NCBI GenBank assembly: GCA_021613375.1
Contig: CM038721.1
Span: 6,061,486-6,125,485, forward strand
Reading direction: 5' to 3'
From: Megaleporinus macrocephalus
Lineage: Eukaryota > Chordata > Actinopteri > Characiformes > Anostomidae
Length of the DNA stretch: 64,000 bases
In this document: positions 22,115 to 33,432 of the stretch, one piece after another
How positions within the stretch are numbered: the first letter of the stretch is position 1
Layout: each line of letters opens with the position of its first letter
The notes under the pieces: model-generated
What the model saw: the letters and a program-made list of their open reading frames with translations, nothing else
Database searches by the model: none
Told to the model about the DNA's origin: nothing
Translations under genes and position numbers: made by a program

Positions 22115-22347
22115 ATAACGTCGCTGTCCAATGAAATGGTTTTGAGTTGTCTACATCTTTTAAACACACCAGTTGTCGTTTACATTGTGTGAAAAATTTC
22201 ATGATGAATGGACCAATAAAAGTGCTCCAAAATAGTTTGGAAAAATTTCTGGTTCCATTGACTTCCATTGAAAGTAAAGTATGTTTTTGGTCTCTCCTGT
22301 AAAGTTTCCTGTGAAGATACATGTTTTTCATTGGACAGCGATGATAT
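22115..22347 (+). mobile_element. MITE family A, copy 5, both ends intact
   Basis: Reference copy. Left end ATAACGTCGCTGTCCAATGA and the complement of the right end (ATATCATCGCTGTCCAATGA) match at 20 of 22 positions counting two further A. The interior has TTTCATGATGAATGGACCAA, CTGGTTCCATTGACTTCCAT and TTGGTCTCTCCTGTAAAG. No coding capacity, 233 bp, flanked by TA/ATA, so probably a TA-targeting non-autonomous DNA transposon. Confidence 0.9.
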
Positions 22348-23040
22348 GCTGACCTACTTGGTCACCACAAGTTGTCTCAGTACATAGGTTTTTCATACAC
22401 CTTCCCAGGATATGGTCTGCACCTCTCATTGGTGCTGGTATATAACCATCCAGTTTCCTACTTTTCCTGGTGGGGGAACTGATGTATTGTTTGAATATGG
22501 GCAGAATGCAGGAGAGATTGGCATGGCTATAGTCCCCAAAGATGATGAACAAGGCTTGTGGGTGGTGCGTTTGTAGACAACTCAGAATCTGATAACGTAA
22601 GAAAGTAGTGTGTGCCAGTAGTGTGGTTGCATGCTAACTTGTAATAGCTCAATGTCTGAAGTACACATTTATTCATTCACAGTAATGTGACCAGATTGTA
22701 CCACTTACTGTTCACAGACGTTGCCAATGCTCCGTTGTTCTGGTCCACTCTCATCAACTGGAAGCCCTGGATGTTGGCATTAGCATCAGGAATCACATCA
22801 TGTAGCACATAAGACTAAACTCCTGGTAGCTATGCATCCATTGTGCTTCAGAAGGACCTCTCATTGCCCATTATCAGAGATGGAACCGTAGGTTGGTACT
22901 TTTTCTGCTCCTGCTCTGCAACCCAGAACGGCTCGCAGCTATCTCCTGTGGGATAATGGATCTCTGGTCCGGAGGCAGTGGTGTTCTCTGCTGTGTGAGC
23001 AGCTACTCCCGGGTGTAAACAAATCTGCTCTCAGCCGGCT
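22348..23040 (-). mobile_element. LINE endonuclease-region fragment
   Basis: Minus strand, from right to left: PTVPSLIMGNERSF near 22860-22905, VIPDANANIQGFQLMRVDQN at 22740-22800, NSKWYNLVT near 22690-22715, then THHPQALFIIFGDYSHANLS at about 22505-22565 and SSPTRKSRKLD. This order is that of the apurinic-type endonuclease domain at the start of LINE ORF2 (GDFNHASL and PTR...LDLLY blocks in relatives). Stops and deletions separate the pieces. It adjoins the MITE-A right end. Confidence 0.82.
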
Positions 23041-23489
23041 TGTGCACCACAGCACGTTGTGTGCTGGTGACTATTAACTAACGCAGACAGTGTCTGAAAA
23101 AACGAATTATGAAGGGAATGATAACAGTAAGCACTGTGGTGTTAGCATGGTGATGGCAAGCATGTTTGACCAACACAAGCAGGGATTTGGTTAAAACATA
23201 GCGCAAAGATTGTTAGCGTTTGCTAATATGTGAGTAATAAATTATAGAAAATGGATTTTACTTGCAAAGCCGGTGGTACAGATTTCCAGTAACAGTAGAG
23301 AAAAGAAAAGATCTGCTGAAAAACTGCTTGTCAAAATTATGAACTTATGGGAATGAAAGCTTTAGCGAAAGTTCTGCCAGGAAGACTCCAATGCTACGTC
23401 ACTCTCTCATCCATTACTTCAACTAATCGCAGGCTGCCATCTGTCTTTAAAAGGATTCAACTCATGCTCCTTCTTTGCCGCCTTCAGGT
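23041..23489. other. unassigned sequence
   Basis: No repeat or frame recognised. Confidence 0.35.
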
Positions 23490-23810
23490 GCGGACGTTTC
23501 TACGTGCTCCAACCTCCTCCCCACCACCACCACCAGTTGAATCCCAACTGGTGGCTTTGCGCCTGCTGTCCATATCCAGCAGGATCTGCAAGGGTCTGCA
23601 CCCTTAAAAACCTGGACCTAGGACTGGGCTTATGCCAAAGATTGTTTTCTTCATGTTCTACAATAACTAACCTTCCAATTGTAAACCCAGTAAACCTCAG
23701 AGAGACTGGTGAATTGTCCATGGTGTACCCCACCTTTGCCCGATGACGCTGGGATTGACTCCAGCCCCTCCATGACCCCGACTAGATAATGGATATATGG
23801 AAACCTCAAA
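23490..23810. mobile_element. fish interspersed repeat tail (ATAATGGAT-type)
   Basis: 23700-23800 carries GTCCATGGTGTACCCCACCT, TTGCCCGATGACGCTGGGAT and TGACCCCGACTAGATAATGG, the 3' part of a very common fish repeat also seen at 34745-35006 and 48750-48895. The part before 23700 has a CACCACCACCACC run and is not clearly part of it. Confidence 0.55.
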
Positions 23811-24134
23811 GAACCCCAATGACTTTCACAGTTCTGTTGTTTAATAAGAACCGGGCACATGTACTTAACAAGGGTATGTATAGTTCTGGTTTCGGATTAG
23901 TAACCGTGTGGCGTGTTATAGGCCCTGGCTTTTGAACTGTACACTGCTACCAATATGTAGATGGTACATTATTATTTGCTCCAGAAGCCATGACAGCCAT
24001 CTATGTCCATAAGCTAGTAAGGGCGCAATACATATTCCCCTCATGCGTCAGTCCATTTCAGATGTGTTCAAGCCCAGAGAAGTTGGCGGCGACTCTGGAC
24101 ATCGTTAACAGATTGTTTTTAATCTGTGATGACC
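23811..24134. other. unassigned sequence
   Basis: No feature recognised. Confidence 0.35.
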
Positions 24135-26028
24135 TTTAATGGATACTTAATAGGCGGACCGTGGGCTGGGTCTGGACCCAGACGTTGTAGAATGTGGACC
24201 CAAACTGATAAACTATTGAGAAGGGTTTAATTCTGACAGTGTTTATTTTAGGCTTGTCTTTATGGCGCAGTAAACTCACTCTCAGTCAGAGAATAAAGCA
24301 AGTTGATCACTAAAACGAGTGAGAGAATAAAGCGAGTCGGAGAATAAAGCAAGTCAGAGAATAAAGCAAGTCAGAGAATAAAGCGAGTCAGATAATAAAG
24401 CGAGTCCGAGAATAAAGCGAGTCAGAGAATAAAGCGAGTGAGAGAATAAAGTGAGTCAGATAATAAAGTGAGTCAGAGAATAAAGCGAGTGAGAGAATAA
24501 AGCAAGTCAGAGAATAAAGAAATTTAGAGAATAAAGCGAGTCAGAGAATAAAGCCAGTGAGAGAATAAAGAAATTTAGAGAATAAAGCGAGTTTGATCAC
24601 TAAAACGAGTGAGAGAATAAAACGAGTCCAAGAATAAAGTGAGTCAGAGAATACAGCGAGTCGGAGAATAAATCAAGTGAGAGAAAGTGATTCAGAGAAT
24701 AAAGAGTCAGAGAATAAAGCGAGTCAGAGACTAAAGCGAGTCAGAGAATAAAGAGAGTCAGAGACTAAAGCAAGTCAGAGACTAAAGCGAGTGAGAGGAT
24801 AAAGAAATTTAGAGAATAAAGCGAGTCAGAGAATAAAGTGAGTGAGAGAATAAAGAAATTTAGAGAATAAAATGAGTTTGATCACTAAATCGAGTGAGAG
24901 AATAAAACGAGTCCAAGAATAAAGTGAGTCAGAGAATACAGCGAGTCGGAGAATAAATCAAGTGAGAGAAAGCGATTCAGAGAATAAAGAGTCAGAGACT
25001 AAAGCGAGTCAGAGACTAAAGCAAGTCAGAGAATAAAGAAATTTAGAGAATAAAGCGAGTCAGAAAATAAAGCGAGTCAGAGAATAAAGAAATTTAGAGA
25101 ATAAAGCGAGTCAGAGAATAAAGCGAGTCAGAGAATAAAGAAATTTAGAGAATAAAGCGAGTTGGTCACAAAAACGAGTGAGAGAATAAAATGAGTCCAA
25201 GAATAAAGTGAGTCAGAGAATACAGCGAGTCGGAGAATAAATCAAGTGAGAGAAAGCGATTCAGAGAATAAAGAGTCAGAGACTAAAGCGAGTCAGAGAC
25301 TAAAGCGAGTCAGAGACTAAAGCAAGTCAGAGACTAAAGTGAGTCAGAGAATAAAGCGAGTGAGAGAATAAAGCGAGTGAGAGAATAAAGAAATTTAGAG
25401 AAGAAAGCGAGTCAGAGAATAAAGCGAGTCAGAGAATAAAGAAATTTAGAGAATAAAGCGAGTTGGTCACAAAAACGAGTGAGAGAATAAAATGAGTCCA
25501 ATAATAAAGTGAGTCAGAGAATACAGCAAGTCGGAGAATAAATCAAGTGAGAGAAAGCGATTCAGAGAATAAAGAGTCAGAGAATAAAGCGAGTCAGAGA
25601 ATAAAGCGAGTCAGAGACTAAAGTGAGTCAGAGAATAAAGCGAGTCAGAGACTAAAGCGATTCAGAGAAAAAGCGAGTCGGACAAAGGCTCATTCAGGCA
25701 ACGTGCTCTAACAGTTTTTTTTACTGCCTCTATAAATAAACACTAAGATTCTCTTTTTTTTTAAAGCGTTCTGTTTGTCTAACGTAGCTCTTGTTTTCAT
25801 TGAAGTGAGTAAAAACATTTAGAAGTTTATAAATAATTCAATCAGTTCAGCATTTAAACAGTAAATATACTGAAATATACTGAACGGTATGTGTGATGTG
25901 TTGGTGTTTCAGTAGTTGATGGTATAAGATGCTGACACTAAACTACTTCAGTAAACAGGATACACCACTGAATCAGAACACACGTTAGAGATGATGACGG
26001 TCATACTGACTCTAATTAAACACCCCTC
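24135..26028 (-). mobile_element. hAT-like non-autonomous element carrying a 17-bp satellite, copy 1
   Basis: Outer parts match, in opposite orientation, the element at 58955-60295: left AATAGGCGGACCG, GTCTGGACCCAGACG, GTGGACCCAAACTGATAAAC; right GTTCTGTTTGTCTAACGTAG, TTATAAATAATTCAATCAGT, TAATTAAACACCCCT. The ends are degraded forms of CAGGGGTGTCTAATTAG and CAGGGGTCACTAATAGG. No transposase. The middle is almost entirely the satellite listed separately. Confidence 0.78.
24283..25690. repeat. 17-bp satellite with about 285-300-bp higher-order repeat
   Basis: Roughly 80 units of GAGTCAGAGAATAAAGC and variants. A distinctive interruption (GTTTGATCACTAAAACGAG or GTTGGTCACAAAAACGAG) recurs at about 24302, 24591, 24875, 25161 and 25462, followed each time by the same order of variant units, including GAATACAGCGAGTCGGAG and AAATCAAGTGAGAGAAAG. 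Hence a higher-order repeat of 284-301 bp, about five copies. Confidence 0.93.
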
Positions 26029-26412
26029 CTCTAAAGCATTCTGTGTATGCACTCCTGTGTAGGCTAAGCATGATTGCATCACATGTTTGAGGTCATCTTT
26101 GGTCGTTTCACATCACGCCATCTTAACGTTCCTAGAACGTGTTGCAGGCTTCAGTTTCGGAATGAGCGTGTACAGTGTCTACACAGACACACCCACACAT
26201 ACATATACAGACATACAGGATTCTAACACATATACTCACCCAATACATACACGCTCACACTCAGAGCCAGTGTAGCCATGGTGGCTGTGGGCTAATCCTG
26301 CGAATGTTAGGGGCTGAAGCAGTAGAGCACATTTCACAGTGCGGGTGGATACGCTCCGGGCCCAGTCATTTCCAATTACAGTCCGGCACACTTCTTAATC
26401 AGCAGCAGCTTT
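26029..26412. other. unassigned sequence with CA-rich patch
   Basis: 26185-26265 is rich in ACACA/ATACAC words. Nothing else recognised. Confidence 0.4.
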
Positions 26413-26413
26413 C

Positions 26414-26419
26414 CCTCTC

Positions 26420-26464
<45 letters not shown>
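26414..26464. repeat. (CT)n microsatellite
   Basis: 51 bp of CT repeats with one CG interruption at about 26431. Confidence 0.97.
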
Positions 26465-26468
<4 letters not shown>

Positions 26469-26906
26469 ACACAGGATGTTGCTGCCATGTTTTCCTTGGC
26501 CGTGGATGTTGCCAGATTGGGCAAAGCAAGTAACACACTGCCGCGATGCCCAGGGGAGCATCAGCTAGCCAGGCAGCCGGTCAGGAAAAGTGTTGTCTTA
26601 CAGTCTAACTTCGCAGATTCTCTCGAGCAGATAGGGAGGGAAAAAAAAGAAGACACATTACAGCTAATGGTACTGGATCAATGCCGAAACCTATTAGAAA
26701 CTCATTAGGAGAACAGTCCAGAAGGTTGATTAATGGTGCTTGATCATTTAGAACAAGACGGCAATGGTAGTAGTAAACTGTGTAGGAGAAGCGCTGCTAA
26801 TGACTATGAGACTGTATATTTATAATGTATACAAGTACTCGCAAATACTGGGAGCAAGAGCAGCTTACTTTGATGTATCAAGTGTTCACATTGTACTATA
26901 TATACA
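26465..26906. other. repeat-free block
   Basis: Complex sequence after the CT tract. A frame running through the tract is open for 177 codons (26175-26708) but its centre is microsatellite and no domain is visible, so I do not call a gene. Confidence 0.3.
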
Positions 26907-27590
26907 GGGATTGGACAATGAAACTGAAACACCTGGTTTTAGAGCACAATAATTTATTAGTATGGTGTAGGGCCTCCTTTTGCAGCCAATACAGCGTCAG
27001 TTGGTCTTGGGAATGACATATACAAGTCCTGCACAGTGGTCAGAGGGATTTTAAGACATTCTTCCTGCAGGACAGTGGTCAGGTCACTACGTGATGCTGG
27101 TGGAGGAAAACGTTTCCTGACTCGCTCCTCCAAAACACCCCAAAGTGGCTCAATACTATTTAGATCTGGTGACTGTGCAGGCCATGGGAGATGTTCAACT
27201 TTACTTTCATGTTCATCAAACCAATCTTTCTCCAGTCTTGCTGTGTGTATTGGTGCATTGTCATCCTGATACACGGCACCGCCTTCAGGATACAATGTTT
27301 GAACCATTGGATGCACATGGTCCTCCAGAATGGTTCGGTAGTCCTTGGCAGTGACGCGCCCATCAAGCACAAGTATTGGGCCAAGAGAATGCCATGATAT
27401 AGCAGCCCAAACCGTCACTGATCCACCCCCATGCTTCATTCTGGGCATGGAACAGTGTGGGTGTTAGGCTTCTTTGGGCCTTCTCCACACCATAACTCTC
27501 CCGGATGTGGGGAAAACATTAAAGATGGACTCATCAGAGAACAATACATGTTTCACATTGTCCACAGCCCAAGATTTGCGCTCCACTTCC
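26907..27590 (-). pseudogene. Tc1/mariner-type transposase, N-terminus lost, one in-frame stop
   Basis: The minus strand encodes the catalytic part of a Tc1/mariner transposase up to a TAA at 26957-26959. First acidic residue in LFSDESIF (codon 27533-27535), second in YQDDNAPIHT (27260-27262), Glu in SPDLNSIEPLW (27149-27151). I count 36 residues between the last two, not the 34 of classical Tc1. The only break in this part is a TAA at 27464-27466 after VWRRPKEA; the frame resumes unchanged with MPRMKHGGGSVTVWAAISW. Sequence before about 27590 no longer resembles transposase, so the DNA-binding half and one end are gone. The surviving end, CAGGGATTGGACAATGAAAC, lies at 26907 after TATATATA. 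Confidence 0.92.
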
Positions 27591-28500
27591 CCTAAACTGC
27601 CCACTAGTGCCAACCTAAATTCATTTACATATATAAAGGGAGTATAAATGAGTCCTAAGGTCAAGATAGCCATCATTAGCTGGCCAGCTTCAGCCTTCAT
27701 CAGGCCTTGTCTGTCCAACAAGCCTGACAACCGAAACATGAACATGTGGATTCCCAGCGAGAAATGCCATTTAAAACCCCCCAGTCCATATCAAGCGTGT
27801 CTGTGAAGGGCCAGTTTGGCTTTTGCCAGTGGGTGCTACATTAGCTAGCCAACATAGAAGCCCAGGGCTCTTCATTTAAGAATTGAAACTCATCTTATCA
27901 ACTTCAGCCATTTCCTCTTCTCTTTCTCATTACGTGGAGTAGATTGACAAGTGAGTGTTTTTTTGGACTAAGGTCTATACAAACAACGAAGGACACAGCA
28001 CTGAAAAGACAAGAGCCTCAGCCATCTCAGTAGAGGTCTGGAGCTGGAGGTGAAGTCAATACGTTACTTCCTAACAAGCAGATTCAGGCATTCAGATAGG
28101 CAGATGTCATTCACCAGCCATGACCATACAGGAGACCAGTATCAGCTCTGATGTCACCTCATGTTTCTCTTCTGGACTACTGATGCATGCCACAGCCATG
28201 CCAGCTTCCAGCCTCGCCCAGCTGGATGCCAGGTCTGGGATGCCCCTCTTTTGTCCCTTTTTTAAAATAGTAACTCACTGTGCACCTCTATTCTGCAGGG
28301 AGCCTGAGCCACTCCAGAATCAATATGATATTATGTATTATATATTATATTGTATATTATTCCATTATTATATATGGTGTATATATTATACACCAAAAAA
28401 TAATGTATTATGAGCTAATTTCCAGAAAACCCACATTAAAATTACATCATTAACACATTTATAATCGTGCTTTCTATTGATTATGATCTTATTTATTGCT
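27591..28500. other. unassigned sequence
   Basis: The minus-strand frame of the transposase stays open into 27591-27745 but without similarity. AT-rich at 28320-28400. No repeat recognised. Confidence 0.35.
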
Positions 28501-28636
28501 ATTAATAAAATGAAACGTGAAAACAAAGCACAGAGGTGGGTCAGCAGATGACGAAGTACCAAGAGACCAGGTGAGTCGGAGTCTGAGGCAACCTGGGGAA
28601 GCAGCCACTGGAGAGCAGGTGGTTTAGGTGATACTG
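28501..28636. repeat. interspersed repeat of unknown class, copy 1
   Basis: Matches 29705-29850: TGAAAACAAAGCACAGAG, GAGACCAGGTGAGT, GCAACCTGGGGAAGC, AGGTGGTTTAGGT. Clearly diverged from the other copy. Confidence 0.75.
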
Positions 28637-28835
28637 AATTTCAATAGACTGGCGTGCACTTTTCCATCCTATTGATTGGGATGAAAAATCCAGAAAAAAT
28701 AAGTTTTTTGGAATCCATGCATCCGATCAAAAAGTCGTATATAAGACTGAATCACACAATCAGACAATCTGGAGTTGGAACAGATTTATTATTTTGGAAA
28801 CTGCGGAACAAGTTACACAGTAAAATCTAGCATAT

Positions 28836-29058
28836 ACATCTCCAGCTGTCCATCTCCATTTTACCAATTTCTATTTTTCTAAATCATTTGAACGTGACAG
28901 TTGATGTTTACATTGTTAAACAATTTTTAATGAATCGTCCAATAGAAATGCTACAAATTAGCTTGGAAAAAATTCCGGTTTCATTGGCTTACATTGAAAA
29001 CAAGTCTTCTCCAGTACAGTTGCCATTTCGGAGATATATGTTTCTCATTGTACAGCAA

Positions 29059-29062
<4 letters not shown>
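28836..29062 (+). mobile_element. MITE family A, copy 6
   Basis: Left end CAGCTGTCCATCTCCATTTT; core AATGAATCGTCCAATAGAAA; right end CTCATTGTACAGCAACGATA running into (TA)n. Shares its substitutions with copy 9 at 33433, as expected from the segmental duplication. Confidence 0.8.

Positions 29063-29132
<70 letters not shown>
29063..29132. repeat. (TA)n microsatellite at MITE-A right end
   Basis: About 70 bp of pure TA directly continuing the terminal CGATATAT of the MITE. Confidence 0.96.
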
Positions 29133-29137
<5 letters not shown>

Positions 29138-29325
29138 AAATGTACTACACAAAAACTCAAGTGTTATCTTCCTTTATGATGGGACTATATTTCTAAATGA
29201 TTATGATGAAAGTAAACAGCGACAGTTCTCTGACTGTGTTCTCAAACAGTAAGAGTAACCAAAGGCCTTTTGTAATGTTCCTGCTTGTGACCGTGTCGGC
29301 CCGAGGTTTGATTTATTAATGAGAT

Positions 29326-29704
29326 GTTAACAGATCGGGGACCAAATTATTGGTGGGGACAATTTATTAATCACTGGATATTGGCAGGGACATATCACTT
29401 CCATCCATGCTAATTCTACACCCTTGGTATGAAGCTATGACAGATAGTAGTGAGGCAGTGTGGAAGAACAAGGGTCAGGGCCAGCGGTCCAGTCATTGTG
29501 TTTGTTTAGAGAACACAGAGAGGCAAACGGTGGGTTATGTTAATGGACATACAGTAGCCATACACACCACACTCTTAGAGTTATGTGATGATTTTCTATG
29601 TATTTGTTTTTTAACTTGTTTTACATTGTTTACAAAAAGAACCTTTGTATAATGGTTCAGACTCAGACATGACATTACAATCCATAAGCAGGGCTTTATT
29701 AACT
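29326..29704. other. unassigned sequence
   Basis: No repeat or gene-like frame recognised. Confidence 0.35.
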
Positions 29705-29850
29705 TAACAGGGATATGAAATGTGAAAACAAAGCACAGAGCTGGGTTAGTAGATGACAAAGTCTTGGGAGACCAGGTGAGTTGGAGTCCGAGGGAGCCTG
29801 GGGAAGCGGCCACTGGAGCAGGTGGTTTAGGTGGTACTGGTGTAGCTGCT
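29705..29850. repeat. interspersed repeat of unknown class, copy 2
   Basis: Second copy of the 28501-28636 repeat (TGAAAACAAAGCACAGAG; GGGAGACCAGGTGAGTTGGA; GGAGCCTGGGGAAGCGGCC), preceded by CAGGGCTTTATTAACTTAAC, which resembles the end of a fish LTR or LINE element in reverse. Confidence 0.7.
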
Positions 29851-30626
29851 GATGGCAGCCACAGAGCTCCGGTGCCTCCAGGTGTAGATCTCCCATCTGA
29901 GCAGTGGAAAAGCGGAGAGGTCCCTTGAGCGCTGTGGAGTAAACCAGGACCTAGGTTCTGTCTGGACAGGTCAAACAAAAGGGGGTTATTCCTTGTGTTC
30001 TTCTGGAGCTTGCCGGGAGAGGATCCCTGTGGGGGTTTTAACCACCCAGAGAGAGCGTAGGAACACAGTTTATATATTCACCAAGTTCAAAGTCAGCTGA
30101 GGACCAGCAGATGCCGGGGGAAAGCTTGCTTCAGGGTGCGAGCACAAACACAATGTCCGATGGCCAAACAAACCTCACAGCGTGGAGACCCATGGGGAAG
30201 TGACGCCAGGGGTGAGCTCAGACGACAGGAGGTGAGTGTTCAGGCAGACGAGTCCAGTGGCCTCAAGGGCTCCAGGGAGGACAGCAGGATCTGCTGTGGA
30301 GATGTGGCGTTACTGGACCTAATGCGAAGCTGGCTAGACACTGGCTTTTGAGAACGGCAGAGGTTAGGTGTTGTCACAATCAATACCAGGCACTGAGCCA
30401 CTGCTGTGAGCTGTAATGGGTGATAGGTGTGTGTGATAATTGGTGTGTGCATGAGTATGTGCAGAGCTACCTTGTATTCTGGAGACAGAGACCTCTGCAG
30501 GCGCTGCGAGGAAGTGCTTACAACCTGGCAGTAAGAAGCCAACATCAGTTTTGGGTATTGTATTTAAAAAGACCCACAGGGCCCACCTGCAGCCCCAGGG
30601 CCCACAAATTGCTTAATGTGCTCCTG
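29851..30626. other. probable continuation of a retroelement-like repeat
   Basis: GC-rich relative to surroundings, with words such as TTGTCACAATCAATACCAGG and GGTGTGTGTGATAATTGGTG near 30370-30450 that resemble the leader end of fish LTR elements. No polymerase frame is visible. Tentative. Confidence 0.3.
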
Positions 30627-31074
30627 TACACTATCACTACGCTAACAGTTTGGACACACCAAACTTTAAAAAAACGGATTCTTTTAACTACTTTAATAGA
30701 AATAGTATTAGTGAACAATTGTGAAGAGAATAAAATTATAAAATAAGAGGTATGGAATTATTCCTGGAGCAGCAGCTTCTTGAGAAAAAGCCACATGAGC
30801 TGCTTCTCTAACAGGACTGAGGAAGATAGATCTAGTGTAGATGCTGAGATCTTGTTCTGATCAACAGATTTGGGGGTCTTATAGGTGGTTGTAAATAATA
30901 TATATTGTATTTTTTTTTTAAATTTAATACAGTAAAATGTTTGAGTTTAGAAAAATTTGGGTACATGGGCCCCAACTTCATTTACTTCAAGACATTCAGA
31001 TCAACCTGCCTTCATAATTATGAACACATATTTTTAGTTAGGTGTGTCCAACTTTTGACTGGTCCTGGTATATA
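30627..31074. mobile_element. Tc1-type MITE of the TTTGGACACACC group
   Basis: Inverted ends: left TACACTATCACTACGCTAAC then AGTTTGGACACACC; right GGTGTGTCCAACTTTTGACT then GGTCCTGGTATATA. 448 bp, no reading frame; interior includes AGGTATGGAATTAT and CAGCAGCTTCTTGAGAAA as in related fish MITEs. Confidence 0.8.
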
Positions 31075-31984
31075 GAAAACAACACAGTAATACAGTTGTA
31101 CATGGTATTGAATTTCATGAGGACAGCAGGCCTGAAAGGGTTAACCCAGACTTGAAGGGACACTGGCCGAAACGCAGTTCTCTGGTTGAAAGACTCAGGA
31201 AACCCAACCTGTGAAGATGCGTCCTGAAGGTGGAAATGAGTGTTAAAAGCGCTGGAAGATGGACACGTGGGAGGCTGTCTGCCTCAACCGATAAGGCTGA
31301 GCCGTACAGCGCTGTGCTACAGAATACAAGCTAAAACAATGAACGACATAAGCGTACGAGCATAAGGAACGAATGGCTGGAGAAAATTACAAATCCCTAG
31401 ATAATAGATGTAATCTGGAAAGAACACTGGCTAAGCGTCAGGCCCACGTAGTGCTTTAGCATTTAAATATAATGTCCACTAACGCTGTGTTAAAGAATTA
31501 TTGTTTACTTTAGGAATGGAACAACATTAGATTTCAGCGAAAAAGACCAAAACAAGGAGAACATAAGAGGCTATGATGTGCTTTAATTACAGACAGAAGA
31601 GTCCCATCATCAAACTCGCATAAAGCATTTGAGGCTCTTTAATGAAAGGTTCCAAAAACACTGGGGCTTTAACTCCTCGTCTTCACCGCAGGGAACCAGA
31701 ATAAGCGACAAACACATTATCAACAGCGTGAAGCTCATCTGGAGCGGCCGATCCTCTAACAGCCCACTAACATGAGCTTCATCCTCCGTTTAAAACAACA
31801 CAGGCTGAGGGAAAGCCACACACACAAACTTGTTTTTGGACAATGTCAGGACCTGTGGTTATGCTCTATTAGATATATGGAACTACATAAATGATGGTAT
31901 AATAATTTGTGAATATATTAATTAATTTTCATATTCATACATGTTTTTCTTAGAACAGCAATAATAATGAAGCTCATGAAATGT
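31075..31984. other. repeat-free block, possible conserved non-coding DNA
   Basis: 31420-31830 is complex, with GCTTTAGCATTTAAATATAA, TGTGCTTTAATTACAGACAG and TTTAATGAAAGG. No open frame. Candidate regulatory element on texture only. Confidence 0.3.
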
Positions 31985-32200
31985 AAATGTTGCCATATAT
32001 TGTCGATTTTGCGTTTTCTAAGTCATTTGAACACACCAGTGGTTGTTTACATTGTATGAAAATTTCATGATGAATGGACCAATTGGAATGCTCCAAAATA
32101 GCTTGGGAAGAATTCTGGTTCCATTGACTTACATTGAAAGTAAAGTATGTTTTTGGTCTCTCCTGTAAAGTAGCTATTTTACATTGGACAGCGACGATAT
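31985..32200 (+). mobile_element. MITE family A, copy 7
   Basis: Near-consensus interior (TTTCATGATGAATGGACCAA; CTGGTTCCATTGACTTACAT; TTGGTCTCTCCTGTAAAGTA) and right end CATTGGACAGCGACGATAT. The left terminal repeat is degraded. Confidence 0.85.
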
Positions 32201-32345
32201 ATATTTTTGTTGATGATGATATTTTATGATGAATGGATCAATAGAAAAGCTCCAAAATCACTTGGAAAAAAATCTTTATATTAACTAATCTTAATCTTGG
32301 CTTTTTCTGTAAAATTATTAATTTGGAGATGTTTTTTTACATTTA
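32201..32345 (+). mobile_element. MITE family A, copy 8 (partial)
   Basis: Second copy immediately after copy 7: TTTTATGATGAATGGATCAA, GCTCCAAAATCACTTGGAAA, TTTGGAGATG. Lacks the CTGGTTCCATTGAC core and both ends. Confidence 0.7.
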
Positions 32346-32667
32346 CATAAATTGTTGTATGATGCTAAATTATATATATTTATATATACAATATATATTA
32401 TGCATTATGCTTGTGAATGGTGTTCTATGGGACAAATAGATGAGTGCTGGTCAGTATGTCTGTGGATTAGCGCTTGGAAACTGTAGGTTAAATGAAACCA
32501 TGATGTTTGGGTGCGACAGAAAATGAATAGGATTCTATGGAGAAAAAAGAGGGATGAAAAAAATACAGCAAACAGACGAGTGCAGGTCAAACCAACACTA
32601 CAGTCATGGTTGGGGATCTGCCCTGAGTCAATATATGTGAAACGGTGTCTGTCGGTCAAGCAGAAGT
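32346..32667. other. unclassified, repeat-like sequence
   Basis: AT-rich at 32370-32405, then sequence of the CTATGGGACAAATAG / GATTCTATGGAGAAAAAAG type that I suspect belongs to an unclassified repeat, but no second copy was seen here. Confidence 0.3.
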
Positions 32668-32885
32668 TCAATAGATTGGCGTGCACTTTTCCATCCTATT
32701 AATTCTCTATGGGAAAAAAATTACAGAAAGAATCTTTTGTTTTTAGAATGGATAAAAAAATGGTCAAATGATCAATGATCAAAATCCGATCAAAAAGCCG
32801 TATATAAGCCTGAATCACGCAATAAGACAATCTGGATTTTGAAAACTGCGGAACAAGTTACACAGTAAAATCTAGCATATACACA

Positions 32886-33432
32886 TACACTACCACTCAA
32901 AAGTTTGGGATCACAGTGAAATGTTCTTATTTTCAATGGAGTATCTTCTTCCTTAACACAACAATGGACTGACGGGTCTCTAAAGAAAGTTGTTTCTTTC
33001 TGGTCATTTTGAGTCGGTCAGCAAGCCATCAACTGCTGATCTTCAGATACTAAACTAACCTAGAATGTTGTTCTCCCTTTTATACTCACTTATTAGTAGA
33101 ATGTTTTTCAGCTGTGCATCACAATTAAGCAAGAGTGTCCTAACAACCAATAAGTCCAATAACATCCTTAACTTGGATTGGTGGTCGTACCAGGAGATTT
33201 AGACAGAGGACTGAGAATTACTGATAATAGGACTATATGCTAAATAAGCCTCTATACAAAAATAGGCTTTAATACAAACATTTTTATTCTTTAAAAATCA
33301 TCTGATACACTTAAATTAATTGTGAAATGGACAATATTGTTTGTGAATTGCATGAAAATTGCATGAATTGCATTATAAAAATTGCATGAAATGAAATTTG
33401 CAAGTGATCCTAAACTTTTGTGCGGTAGTGTA
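32886..33432 (-). mobile_element. Tc1-type MITE inserted in the duplication
   Basis: 547 bp with inverted ends TACACTACCACTCAAAAG and CTTTTGTGCGGTAGTGTA. Interior collinear with 9314-9837, plus a short duplicated patch near 33352-33385 (GCATGAAAATTGCATGAATT). Confidence 0.93.

Larger units (their letters stand above)
28655..29325 (+). repeat. segmental duplication, left copy
   Basis: Collinear with 32668-33935: TTGGCGTGCACTTTTCCATC-like start (CTGGCG here), AACTGCGGAACAAGTTACAC, GTAAAATCTAGCATATACA, MITE-A, a (TA)n tract, then AAAACTCAAGTG, CTTTTGTAATGTTCCTGCTT and GTGACCGTGTCGGCCCGAGG. The Tc1 MITE found in the other copy is absent here. Confidence 0.88.

Noticed and set aside
26175..26708. 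177-codon frame across the CT microsatellite
   Set aside because: The middle is Leu-Ser repeats from (CT)n and the rest shows no domain; simple tracts often keep frames open.
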